From contig JBAKBP010007967.1 of the NCBI GenBank assembly GCA_037953745.1, positions 31,112 to 95,111 on the forward strand: a stretch of DNA of 64,000 nucleotides, given 5' to 3'. Positions 38,476 through 47,954 of this stretch are shown piece after piece. The notes beneath the pieces are model-generated. The model worked only from the letters and a program-made list of their open reading frames with translations. It did not search any database and was not told where the DNA came from. Source of the DNA: Lithodes maja. Taxonomy: Eukaryota > Arthropoda > Malacostraca > Decapoda > Lithodidae. The position numbers were made by a program, and so were the translations under genes. Position 1 is the first letter of the stretch. Every line of letters begins with the position of its first letter.

Positions 38476-41315
38476 GGGGGGCTGGCTACCATTACGGTGT
38501 CATGGATGGCGAAAGGGTTTTTATCATCGGGGTTATCATTTTTGGTGTTTTGACAGGTTTGGGCGGTATGGAGGGTGTTTTGCAGATGTTGTAATGGGTA
38601 AATTGTGGAGGTGTTGGAGGGGAGGTGAGCGTGATGGTGGAACGGCAGTAACAGGGGGGATACGCCGTAAACACGTTCATGAGGTGAAATACCGTCTTCT
38701 CGGGGACAGGTGTTCATGCCCCATTGTATCATTTTTATCTGTGATGGCCAGTCTGAGGTGTTAAGAGCAATCATTTTGGTACGTAACTGGTTGTTGATGG
38801 TGCGATGGCTGCGTTCGCATATAGCATTTCCTTGAGGCCAGTACGGGGATGAGTGTTTGATCTTAATACCGCATTGTTGGGTGAACTGGTGCCAAACGTG
38901 TCCACTAAATTCGGGGGCATTGTCGGATAGAAGAGCAAGGGGAAGGCCGAATATAGGGAACACTTCTGTGGCAAGCAGTGCGGCGACTGTGGTGGCTGTG
39001 TGGTCTTTAACTGGGCAGGCTATTAAAATTGTTGAATATACGTCAACAAATGTGACGATATAGCGGTTGCCAGCGTAAGAAGGAAACGGGCCCATGATGT
39101 CGAGGGATAGGACTTGGAACGGTTTGTTGGCAGAAATGGTACCAGCTGGGCCTGGGCTGCGTGATCTATCCTTCCCCAATAAACAAGGTTTGCAGGATTC
39201 TGTCACGCGTTGTGCAATCTTGGAGGGGTTGGGGGTCCAGTACTGATCCGTGAAGATTTTTAACATTTTCTTTTGTCCAAGGTGTATGCCGTTTCCGTTG
39301 TGGATGGCAATCATGTAGTCGTGGGCAATGGTGGGGTCTAGGACTATGTGACCGGAGTCTGTGGCAAGTTGATCTCCACAGCGAGTCAGTTTCTTGACGA
39401 TATTTAACGGTATCCAGGGTGGTCTGATCCTTGTTTCCCAAGATTGAATTAGTGAGGGGGCTGGGGGGGAATTATGTTGGTTGATGGGGGTATGTAAGAG
39501 CTCAGTGTTTTGTAAGGCGGCTAGGTTCGTGGGGGGGTCTTTCGGTACTGGCAAACGTGACAGGGCGTCTGCATTGGTGTGAAGTTTACCTGGACGATAC
39601 TGTATTGTAAAATCGTAGTCCTCTAGTGTCTCTCTCCAGCGTACCAAGATGGTTGAGTTGGTTTCGCACCTACGCAACCATTGCAAAGATTGATGGTCGG
39701 TTATTATATCTAGTTTCGCGCCCAACACAAATGACCTGAAGTGGTTGAGTGCCCAAATTATCCCTAGGCACTCTCTCTTGGTGGCTGCATAATTCTGTTG
39801 GGCATGGTTGAGTGTGGAGCTGGCATACGCTATCACATGTTCCTCTCCGTCTCTTACTTGAGCTAAAACTGCACCAATGGCGTACAGAGATACGTCGGTA
39901 TAAAGACGGAAAGGTTTATGGTAATCAGGGAAAGCGACAATAGGGGCTTGGATCAGCTTTTGTTTCAAAGTGTTAAAAGCGAGGTCTCTTTCAGGTGTCC
40001 AGGTGAATGTGGTGTCCTTGTGGGTGAGTTGGTGCAGGGGTCTGGCTATTGCGGCAAAGTGTGGGACGAAACGTCTGTAGTATGTGGCTAAACCTAGAAA
40101 AGAACGTACTCCTTTAACGGTGGTGGGTGGGGGTTGATTTTGTATGGCTTGAAGTTTCTTGGGGTCTGGTGCAATGCCATGTTCAGATATTACGTGGCCG
40201 AGGAAATCTACCTTATTTCGTGCAGTCTCGCATTTTGAGGGTTTCAATTTCAGCCCGGCGGCTCGGATTCTTTGAAGAACTTGTTTCAACCTGAGGAGGT
40301 GTTCTTCCCAGCTTTGTGAGTACACAATGATATCGTCTAGATACGCTAGGCAGGTTTCCCAGGTAAGGCCATGTAATACCGCTTCCATCAAACGGGAGAA
40401 AGTGGCGGGTCCGTTGCAGAGGCCAAAAGGTAGGACGTTAAATTCGTAGTGGTGGCCACCACTAGTGGAGAATGCTGTTTTTTCTTGGTCCTCTGCCTTG
40501 ATGGGCACTTGCCAATACCCTGCTTGCAAGTCGAGGGTAGTGAACCATCTGGATCCGTATAGGGAGTCAAGGGAATCGTCTATCCTGGGTAATGGCGTAG
40601 CATCCTTAATGGTTACGTCATTCAATCTCCTGTAATCTACGGAAAAACGAGTTGACCCATCTTTCTTTTTTACTAGGACAACAGGGGAAGACCAGGGGCT
40701 GATGGACGGGGTAGCAATTCCGGCCTCTAACATCTCTTGGACTTGGCGTTCCTCTTCCTGGCGTTGTATGGGATTTTTTCTACGGGATGGTTGTCTTATG
40801 GGGGGGCCTGTGGTGTTAATGATGTGTTGTTCAACATCAGTCTGTCCTATTTCAGTGGGTTGTTGGGCAAATACGTCACTGAACTCTAGCAATAGTTCGT
40901 ACATGCTGTGATTTTGGTGGTCGGATAATGTGTCAGGGAGAGGGGGTAATTTGAGACTGGTAGGGGCTTCATTGGAATCTATGGGGAGGTCATCAAATGT
41001 TTCGAGGTCTCCTATGATGAGGCCTTTTGGTAATGTCAGGGATTCTTCAGAGATATTGGCCACTAGAATGTGGTTTATGCGAGCGGAAATGATGGCGGGT
41101 TGTAGGAGGCAACGATTGGGGTTGGTGGACGTGGTAGTGGGGGAAAATATCATGTGAGTTTGGGGTATGGGTCGAAGGTTAACCCATTTTTGATGGCGGG
41201 GGGGAATTTGACATTTATCTTGAACTACAGCTGGGCTAATGATGGTAGGGGACCAACTGGTTAGCAGGTGCTCGGTACGCATGAGGGGGGGGGGAATCAC
41301 TTTGGTGGGGGTCAC
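38469..41315 (-). CDS. pol: Gypsy B Pol: RT, RNase H and integrase
   Basis: 948 codons. RT: SPWSSPVVLVKKKDGSTRF near 40690, LDLQAGYWQVPI, FNVLPFGLCNGPATF and catalytic CLAYLDDIIVYS near 40340. RNase H: LYTDVSLYAIGAVLAQ near 39890, ending in NADALSRLP. Integrase: HHCC zinc module near 39300-39190 (CKPCLLGK), core Asp in SLDIMGPF, Asp in LLSDNAPEF and Glu in NAICERSHR, with 35 residues between the last two. Its start lies in a different register from the protease ORF, with the switch at a 10-G run (41285-41294). Its end is cut by another switch at 38476-38481. Enzyme motifs are all intact. Confidence 0.95.
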   Translation of the reverse strand: MTPTKVIPPPLMRTEHLLTSWSPTIISPAVVQDKCQIPPRHQKWVNLRPIPQTHMIFSPTTTSTNPNRCLLQPAIISARINHILVANISEESLTLPKGLIIGDLETFDDLPIDSNEAPTSLKLPPLPDTLSDHQNHSMYELLLEFSDVFAQQPTEIGQTDVEQHIINTTGPPIRQPSRRKNPIQRQEEERQVQEMLEAGIATPSISPWSSPVVLVKKKDGSTRFSVDYRRLNDVTIKDATPLPRIDDSLDSLYGSRWFTTLDLQAGYWQVPIKAEDQEKTAFSTSGGHHYEFNVLPFGLCNGPATFSRLMEAVLHGLTWETCLAYLDDIIVYSQSWEEHLLRLKQVLQRIRAAGLKLKPSKCETARNKVDFLGHVISEHGIAPDPKKLQAIQNQPPPTTVKGVRSFLGLATYYRRFVPHFAAIARPLHQLTHKDTTFTWTPERDLAFNTLKQKLIQAPIVAFPDYHKPFRLYTDVSLYAIGAVLAQVRDGEEHVIAYASSTLNHAQQNYAATKRECLGIIWALNHFRSFVLGAKLDIITDHQSLQWLRRCETNSTILVRWRETLEDYDFTIQYRPGKLHTNADALSRLPVPKDPPTNLAALQNTELLHTPINQHNSPPAPSLIQSWETRIRPPWIPLNIVKKLTRCGDQLATDSGHIVLDPTIAHDYMIAIHNGNGIHLGQKKMLKIFTDQYWTPNPSKIAQRVTESCKPCLLGKDRSRSPGPAGTISANKPFQVLSLDIMGPFPSYAGNRYIVTFVDVYSTILIACPVKDHTATTVAALLATEVFPIFGLPLALLSDNAPEFSGHVWHQFTQQCGIKIKHSSPYWPQGNAICERSHRTINNQLRTKMIALNTSDWPSQIKMIQWGMNTCPREDGISPHERVYGVSPLLLPFHHHAHLPSNTSTIYPLQHLQNTLHTAQTCQNTKNDNPDDKNPFAIHDTVMVASPPN

Positions 41316-42480
41316 GCGTGAGGGGGGGATTAACGGCGTGTGTGGGAGGATCAGAGTGGTGAGGTGTGAGTGATTTAGAAAACGGAATTTGTTGGTGGGA
41401 CTGCGGAGGGTTGGTGGGGGAAGAGTTAGGTATAGAACATGGGTTATTGGTGGAGGACTGATGTAGTGATTTGTGGTTGTTAAAAGGACGAATTTGGGGA
41501 GTTTTGTCGGTGGCAGTGATGGTTTGTTTAGAGGTTATATGGGATTGGGGGGTTTGTCTGTCATGAGGGGGTGAGTCAAGTGTGGGGTTTTGAAGTTTTT
41601 TAGGGGTGTGAATTGTGTGGGGGTGGAAGGGAGCTACTGACGGAAAGCTGTCACAAGGGAAATTTTGTTGGTTGTGGAATAGCTGAGCATTTCTGGGGGC
41701 ATGGGGAAAACATGGTTGGGTACATAGGTCGGCATTTTCCCTGGAAACATGTGTACATAAATATTTGGTAGAATGGTTTTTACATACATAAGAGTCTGTC
41801 CTGGAAACATGGGAGGATTGATCCTGGACAGAGTTAGGAGAAATGGGGGGGTTTACATCATTGAGTTGCTTGGACTTGTCTTCTTTCGTTTGTTGAGGCA
41901 TTTTTTCAACGGAATGAGTGATATTTTGAGAGAACTTGGGGCAAGGGGGGGGGGGGGGGTTAGGAGTTACCTTAGTGCTAGCTGCAACTTGGTAATCTTG
42001 ACTCAGAGTTTGTTGAGGGTGGAGGTGTTTTTTCTTTTTGTGAACTGGTTTCTGCGTGATTGGTTTGTCAGAGGCTTTGGGTTGGATTTTTTTTTTGAAT
42101 GAGATCAGCCTCTGGCCGCAGTCAACCTGGGCCTGGAGTTTTTGAAGGAGGTCAAGTCCAAGGAAACCATCGTAATGTTTACAGTGGGAGGAAAATACTG
42201 TGAACGAGTGATAACAATGGGCATGGGGGGCAGGAGTAGTTACTGACAGGGGCAAAGTGTCTCCTAGGAGATTTAAGTAGGTATCAGCAGCTGAGATTAG
42301 TTCTGATTTGGTAGGTAACAAGGGGCCAAATAGTCGGTGGTGTTGATCATAATAAGACTTGAACAAACATGACTTAGCAGCTCCCGTGTCGATTAACAAG
42401 CGGACAGGAATGTCCTTGATTTTGGCCATGTAGTAAATGGGGGCAGTGCGATCAGTTATGGCCTCCCCCGCCGAGGCCAT
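41236..42480 (-). CDS. Gypsy B protease and Pro/Ser-rich linker
   Basis: Begins MASAGEAITD 18 bases after the gag stop. Aspartic protease with VRLLIDTGAAKS near residue 30 and the second conserved GFLGLDLL near residue 105. A ~270-residue linker rich in Pro, His, Ser, Thr and Asn follows, much longer than the usual protease-RT spacer. The frame runs past the RT start by about 80 bases before a stop, so the two pieces overlap around the G10 tract. Confidence 0.88.
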   Translation of the reverse strand: MASAGEAITDRTAPIYYMAKIKDIPVRLLIDTGAAKSCLFKSYYDQHHRLFGPLLPTKSELISAADTYLNLLGDTLPLSVTTPAPHAHCYHSFTVFSSHCKHYDGFLGLDLLQKLQAQVDCGQRLISFKKKIQPKASDKPITQKPVHKKKKHLHPQQTLSQDYQVAASTKVTPNPPPPPCPKFSQNITHSVEKMPQQTKEDKSKQLNDVNPPISPNSVQDQSSHVSRTDSYVCKNHSTKYLCTHVSRENADLCTQPCFPHAPRNAQLFHNQQNFPCDSFPSVAPFHPHTIHTPKKLQNPTLDSPPHDRQTPQSHITSKQTITATDKTPQIRPFNNHKSLHQSSTNNPCSIPNSSPTNPPQSHQQIPFSKSLTPHHSDPPTHAVNPPLTRDPHQSDSPPPHAYRAPANQLVPYHH

Positions 42481-42497
42481 CGTGGGCGGGGGATACT

Positions 42498-42504
42498 TTA
42501 AAAA
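42498..42504 (-). promoter_or_regulatory. Candidate -1 frameshift heptamer at the gag stop
   Basis: The minus strand reads T-TTT-TAA with TAA as the gag stop. Slipping back one base gives TTT-TTA-AAG, which is open into the protease frame and in register with its ATG at 42480. Geometry is suggestive, but a stop codon in the A site is not the classical heptamer; restart at the ATG is the alternative. Confidence 0.35.
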
Positions 42505-43472
42505 TCCTGGGAGTCGGTATCTACCTCCTCCAGGGTTTCCTCGGTATCGTCTGAGGTCATGATATGGGCTATGTCTTCGGTGTGCATTTCCTCCATTTCT
42601 TCCTCTTGTCCCAACTCCTCTTCATTTACAGAAATGCGAGGTGTAAAGGGGCGAGGTTTGGCAGAGTCACGAATTTGATGGAGGGCACACTTAGCATTAC
42701 AGGCAGGGAAATCATAGGGGTTGATAATCACTAATGTAGGGTTCTTACTTTGGTAGGTGGTGTAGGTTTTGTTCCGGTTGAAGATTCTGCGTGGCTGGGT
42801 AGGTTGGAACCGGGGCCTACTGGGTTGGGGCTTGCCGGAAGGGTAGGTAGGTTTGTTGTGGAAGGATGAGGATGGGTAGGCATTCTTGGAGTTGAAGGTT
42901 TGAGCCTTGGGGTTTTGGTTGTCGAGGTGCTGCTGGTGTGTGGGGAACCTCTTGATTACAGCGATTTGGGTGGGTGTTTCTGTGCGCACAGCCAAAATAC
43001 GTCGGATCGTGATGAGATCTTTTTGATATCCGACGAAATCGTGCACACGGAAATGATCCTTTACTGCTGAGGGCAATATTGATACAAGGTTGACCAGAAT
43101 CTGCTGTTCTTGCTGGATTCTGGTCAATGTGGGGAAAGACACTTTGATATGTTGGGCGATCTTATTCACTGTGGCATCTAGATCGCCTTCGAATTTAGTA
43201 TCTTGGAGACGGGTGTGGGCCACGAAAACGCCCAACGAAGGCTTAATGGCCTCTATCACTATTGGGCGAAATTCGTCCCATGTGAGAGCAGGGTGCACTT
43301 GGTAGGCAACCAGGGAAACGGCTTTTCCCAGGTGCGTTAATGTCACGGCTATCTTTTCTGCGTCCGTGGTATAAACTAGGTCAAGTACGGGTTTCACTAT
43401 GTCCATGAACGTTTCGATCTCGTAAGTCTCCCCATCATAATGTGGGATGGGGATGTGAGAACGGTGCGCCAT
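42498..43472 (-). CDS. gag: Gypsy B Gag
   Basis: 324 codons from the first ATG after the primer-binding site (MAHRSHIPIPHYDGET at 43472); the frame is also open upstream into the LTR but without support. The N-terminal two-thirds is helical, capsid-like (FMDIVKPVLDLVYTT, AYQVHPALTWDEFRPIV, QILVNLVSILPSAVKDHF). A basic Arg/Pro/Asn-rich nucleic-acid-binding stretch follows, then a single CNAKCALH cysteine-histidine cluster instead of a standard CCHC knuckle, and an acidic tail ending TDSQDF-stop. The stop overlaps a T-rich heptamer that could allow -1 shifting into the protease frame. Confidence 0.85.
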   Translation of the reverse strand: MAHRSHIPIPHYDGETYEIETFMDIVKPVLDLVYTTDAEKIAVTLTHLGKAVSLVAYQVHPALTWDEFRPIVIEAIKPSLGVFVAHTRLQDTKFEGDLDATVNKIAQHIKVSFPTLTRIQQEQQILVNLVSILPSAVKDHFRVHDFVGYQKDLITIRRILAVRTETPTQIAVIKRFPTHQQHLDNQNPKAQTFNSKNAYPSSSFHNKPTYPSGKPQPSRPRFQPTQPRRIFNRNKTYTTYQSKNPTLVIINPYDFPACNAKCALHQIRDSAKPRPFTPRISVNEEELGQEEEMEEMHTEDIAHIMTSDDTEETLEEVDTDSQDF

Positions 43473-43537
43473 GATGTTATCGTGTTCTGGCTGTTCCAAA
43501 CTTGCAATGTACTGCAACCTTTTATCCGAATCAAGAA

Positions 43538-43552
43538 CCACCGCTATCACCA
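43538..43552 (-). other. Gypsy B primer-binding site candidate
   Basis: TGGTGATAGCGGTGG follows the 5' LTR by one base. It starts with the TGG expected to pair with a tRNA CCA end. It loosely resembles tRNA-Leu 3' ends, but the tRNA was not established. Confidence 0.6.
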
Positions 43553-43553
43553 A

Positions 43554-44893
43554 TGTTATGCCCTGTTTTTCTACAGGATTAACTTGGGTAATGTGAGTTC
43601 TAACTGACTGGGTATAGAAGGCTGCATGCACAAAACAAGGTATGAGGAATAGAGAACACAAAATAAGCACACAGTAACAAGACACACGATCACTTTTATT
43701 GATATACACACTTCTATAGTTTTCTTGATGATGATTAATATGAAGCATAAGAAGATATGAATACTCGTACAAGACAAATGATAGAATTGAACAACACTAG
43801 CATTAAGTGGATCTGGATGGAGCCTAGTCTCCCACTTCCAACGTTCAGGTATTAATCTTCTGATCACTGGCTTTATTCGCAAGTTTATATATTGGAGACC
43901 ATCAATGTTACTTATAGATTCATATTCACTGTTAGATTTATCACTGGTAGCTCTGGGGCACAAGTAGTAGTTCACAGACTAGATTAGACACGCGTATTTT
44001 AGAGCACGAGAATTCTAGTAACCTCAGGGGGGTACTGATCTAAGTTTTATATTCTTGTATCAGAAACACATAGAATGCAAATCAGTGGGCGAACAACAGA
44101 TATGACTAGGGTTTCACTTCTATGTAATAATATCTGGATATATGGGTAATTACGAGAGTTAATATCGCCTGTTAATTAATAAACACTGATACGCTTAGCA
44201 CTTCCTAATTGAATGGTTATATATGAATTATACTGGGGCAAAGATATAGCCACTTCATAGAAATATTAATAAGTGAGTCTCTAAATAGCACTGTAACACT
44301 GTAGCACTGATAGAGTGAATCTTGGGTAGTATTTGATTGGTCTGGTCCTGGTTATCTTGCGTCCGTGATGTTGGGGGCTAACGACTGGTTCCGCGGCTGT
44401 CCAGATGGTCCATATGTAGAAAGTTCTCAAGACGGATCTCTTAGCGATCGTTGCTGGTTACACTCTTATATACCCTCTGGTTTCTAGACCTGAATCACAG
44501 ATATTAGGATCTTCCTGTCAATCTGGATCGGAATTAACGCCAAGTGCATCTCATGTCGATTGCTCAGCTTCCCGGTCTGTATGAAGGTTATAAGGTGTAC
44601 GTAGATTTCTTTTACGTGGACAGATCCTTCTATCTAAATCTGCCACGGAGTCTGCCGGCTCTGGAACTCAATTCTCAGGAACAAACAATGATAGAGCTAG
44701 AGGTCAACACAAGGGACCAGCCACTGTTTGGTGTCTATCTTTCAACTTTCTTCTCTCACGCTGATCTATGGGGCGTCTGCTCTCACCTGGTCCTTTCGTT
44801 CTGTGGGCCTTTCCTTCGGGTGTTTCTGTTCCCGTTTCTTTGTTGTTCTCGCTCGTGGCTTCCGTGGTGGGCTTCTCGTTCTGGGGCATTTTA
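43554..44893 (-). repeat. Gypsy B 5' LTR
   Basis: 1340 bp, the same length as 35064-36403 and differing by scattered substitutions (for example TAACTGAC for TAACCGAC early in the repeat). Lies before the primer-binding site in minus-strand sense. Confidence 0.95.
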
Positions 44894-44898
44894 GTTAA

Positions 44899-45110
44899 CC
44901 CCTTCAGCAAGATGACGTATTGTTACCTTTGATTCTGGCTAAAGGTATACGATTTTATGCAGTTTATGAAGGACCTATGTTAATCAGAATGTTTATTGGG
45001 ATATAGTATTCACCCCTTTGAGTCCTAGAGCTTGATTACCGTACATGGTAAAAAAAATCGTCTAATAATAACCAGAATATGATTGAAATTATATCATGGT
45101 ACTGAAGGGG
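44899..45110. mobile_element. TTAA-3 element, last unit of the chain
   Basis: 212 bp with ends CCCCTTCAGCA and, read inward from the right, CCCCTTCAGTA. TTAA lies at 44895-44898 and 45111-45114. Core ACGATTTTATGCAG with inverted partner AATCGTCTAATAATAACCAG. Its left TTAA is part of the gypsy B target duplication, so it was present before gypsy B arrived. Confidence 0.85.
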
Positions 45111-45454
45111 TTAACCTAAGATATTGACATGGACGAGTTAGTCTGTACACCATAAAGACATTCTAGCATATTGCCTTAAATCACTTAGTGGCTATGCCTT
45201 GTCATACATAGAAAATTAGCTGCCATGAATAATTTTTGTCAATGATTTCCTTGGCAGCGCGCCATAGAAAGAAAACATTAAATGGGTAACTGAAGAATAT
45301 TTACACACATTATATAAACATTCATAAATATAGGATGTTTTTACTTAAATGCCATTTATGTAAAAAAAAAAAAAATTGTGTTCACTTCACTGCAATATAA
45401 TTAATTTGGTTTTCATAATATATTGATTCTGTAAAAAACATTTTGATTGAAATC

Positions 45455-45582
45455 ACTGCTCTAAATGACTGCTCTAAATCACTGCTCTAAATCACTGCTC
45501 TAAATCACTGCTCTAAATCACTGCTCTAAATCACTGCTCTAAATCACTGCTCTAAATCACTGCTCTAAATCACTGCTCTAAG
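45455..45582. repeat. 13-bp tandem array
   Basis: About ten copies of ACTGCTCTAAATC, nearly perfect. Confidence 0.95.
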
Positions 45583-46075
45583 CATCTGTTAAGACAAAAT
45601 TCTTGTATGGGAACAATTAGGGGATCTGGAGTCCATTTTCTCGCATAAACTTACAAAATGTCATCATAATAATAAAACAAATCTAGCATCAGACATTGTG
45701 TTTATGTTCTGTCTTAATAAAAATTTTGCATACATAATAAATATTAAATTAACCAAGTATCATTTAATTTGGAGCATCAGAATAAAAAAATAGGTTCAAT
45801 TTAAATATACACCATAAAGGACAAAAACTCGATGATTTAATTAAAAAAATTATGAATTGTCAGAAATTTACTAAAACTTTTCCAATACATTATAATAGTA
45901 TGAAGTACCTGCAAGTTTCGTTGATTCTCTCTCTCATAAAATAAAGGAGAGTGAATCTCAGAGTCATTGTAGGGTACGGAAAAGGGGGAAAAAACAAACA
46001 TTGATTGCAAGGAGATAATCTTACACTCGAAAACTTCTGAGATATACAGGCTGGATAGGGCGGCTAAATAGGACT

Positions 46076-46154
46076 ATCTCTCTCTCTCTCTCCCTATCTA
46101 TCTATTCATTCGGATTAAGACAACCTAAGCAGTGCTTCTCTCTCTCTCTCTCTC

Positions 46155-46207
<53 letters not shown>
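46076..46207. repeat. Two (TC)n microsatellites
   Basis: TC runs at 46076-46093 and 46136-46207, separated by related CTATCTATC sequence. Confidence 0.95.
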
Positions 46208-46208
<1 letters not shown>

Positions 46209-46827
46209 AGCTCTTTCTCGGTACCTTTCTATATATTCTTTCAGATTAATACAGCCTAAACAGCACTTACATATTTCGGTTAAATACATTCTCCTAGTTC
46301 AGTCGCAGTAATCTAATTTTTAACTAATTCAATCTCCACAATAACTAGTATTCCTGTCTTCTCATTAACCAAGGCCTAATTCTTACTGATAACACAAATT
46401 CTACAACTACCGCTGCTATTAATTAGTACTGCTAATATTACGGCTCATAAAGAAAATAACGAACCTCTCTATTAAAGCCAAAACCTGCCTTGTTGTCCTG
46501 TCTAGCCGCTTATTTAGTTAGTTTATATCACGGAATAACACCAAATTTTGCACATACAACACAACCTAATACATACATCCAACCAGCCAGACAGGGGGAA
46601 TATCAAATATGGCACACAACACCGATAGGGAATACACACTCTATTACAAAATAATTTAGGCACACACACCGACAAATATTTGGTTGTTATTACGGAAGTT
46701 ACGTGCCGGTACTGTAGATAAGGAAAATTAAGTTTTGAGAGAAAAAATAAAAATAAAAGAAGCTAATTAGCCTAAGTGTAAAGTGTAAAAGATATAGCAA
46801 GAGAACAGATGGAAGTGTCATAAGGGT

Positions 46828-47622
46828 ATGATGGAGGATGAGGAAAGTTCAGATGAAGACCTATCACAAAGGTCAAAGAATACTAACAAGTGTTGCATCT
46901 GTTCAAAGAACGAGCAGACATGTACAAGATGCAAATGCGTGCGTAACAAAAAAGGATGCATAAACTGTAAAAAAGGTTCACGGTGCCGTAACCCTTATAA
47001 TAGTGTAATAACAGAGGGAGGGGCGGCAGCCAGTGCCCAGAGAGTGAGAAGGGATGGAGCTGATGGGACACAACACGGCGATGGGCAACAACCCGACAGA
47101 GCATGTGGAGGTGCGGGACCCTCAGGGGGCCCGAGAGAAGGGCGGCAACCTCATGACATGGTGGGTGACGGTGAGCCCAGCGGAGTCCAAAGACACGGAG
47201 ATGAGCACCGAGATGCTGGAGAGGAGGGTGGAGTGCAAACAGGGCCAAATGAAGCTGGTAGACAAGACGATGTGCCACGCAATGAAGAGTCCCGAGAAGC
47301 ACACAGGGAGGCGGGACCACAGAGGGAGGCATCCCTGGAGAGACCCGCAGAAGTCGATGGCAGAGGAGGACCCCTTCAGTGGAAAGGACTAAGGGGAGAG
47401 GAGGTAAAAATGTGGACAGAGGCAGCTTACTCAGAAATTGTAGATTGGTCTGCACACAGTTTATTCAACTCACCTAAATGTGACGCCACCACCACACTGT
47501 TGAAAGAGATGAAAATGCTCATTTATAACTATGTCTATGACACACCTATAGCCCCGTATGCTCTCAAGTTACTTTTCAGCATTCCACATCTCTTCTTGCA
47601 AAAAAACTCACCGCAAATCTAA
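46828..47622 (+). pseudogene. N-terminal Cys-rich region of the RT element
   Basis: After an acidic start (MMEDEESSDEDLSQ) come regularly spaced cysteines at residues 22-53 in CCICSKNEQTCTRCKCVRN, then GCINCKKGSRC, probably a zinc-binding module. A Gly/Arg/Glu-rich linker follows, and then the start of a conserved stretch (WTEAAYSEIVDWSAHSLF). The register changes near 47560-47620, and again before the RT. The first ATG at 46828 fits but was not independently verified. Confidence 0.6.
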
Positions 47623-47954
47623 ACAAGCGGAAAATGTGACTGCGCTAACAAATAGAGTGAAACTGTGGAATGATAACAAGATGGATGACGTACTCAGTGA
47701 AGCCAGAGCATTACAAGAGAGCCAAGGCAGACGGCAACACAAAAGAGAAAACACTGAGGACAAGGCCAGGAGATTCGGCGACCAGATGAGACAAGGTAAA
47801 GTGGCACTGCAATACGGTCCATGACAAAGGAGGCAGCTGGTGGGCTGTTGCCTATCAAAAGAGATACCATCAAGCTGCTGGAGGAGAAACATCCGCAACC
47901 TAGTATAGAAGTCAGAAGCTAGAGGGGGCTTATATACCACCGAACCCCGTCATC

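Larger units (their letters stand above)
35064..44893 (-). mobile_element. Complete Ty3/gypsy LTR retrotransposon B
   Basis: 9830 bp with two 1340-bp LTRs that differ at only a small number of positions. A GTTAA target duplication flanks it (35059-35063 and 44894-44898). A primer-binding-site candidate and a polypurine tract are in place, and the internal region has gag, protease, RT-RH-IN and a long 3' coding-like region. The near-identical LTRs indicate a young insertion. Three frame breaks coincide with G/C homopolymers. Confidence 0.95.
45115..46827. other. AT-rich spacer with simple repeats
   Basis: No gene recognised. Contains the 13-bp array at 45455-45582 and (TC)n tracts at 46076-46093 and 46136-46207. 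The last ~130 bp may be the 5' UTR of the following RT element. Confidence 0.5.

Noticed and set aside
46883..47455. 190-codon antisense frame opposite the Cys-rich N-terminal region
   Set aside because: Mirror of the G/A-rich linker of the RT element; no recognisable motif, and the plus-strand reading has the ordered cysteines.
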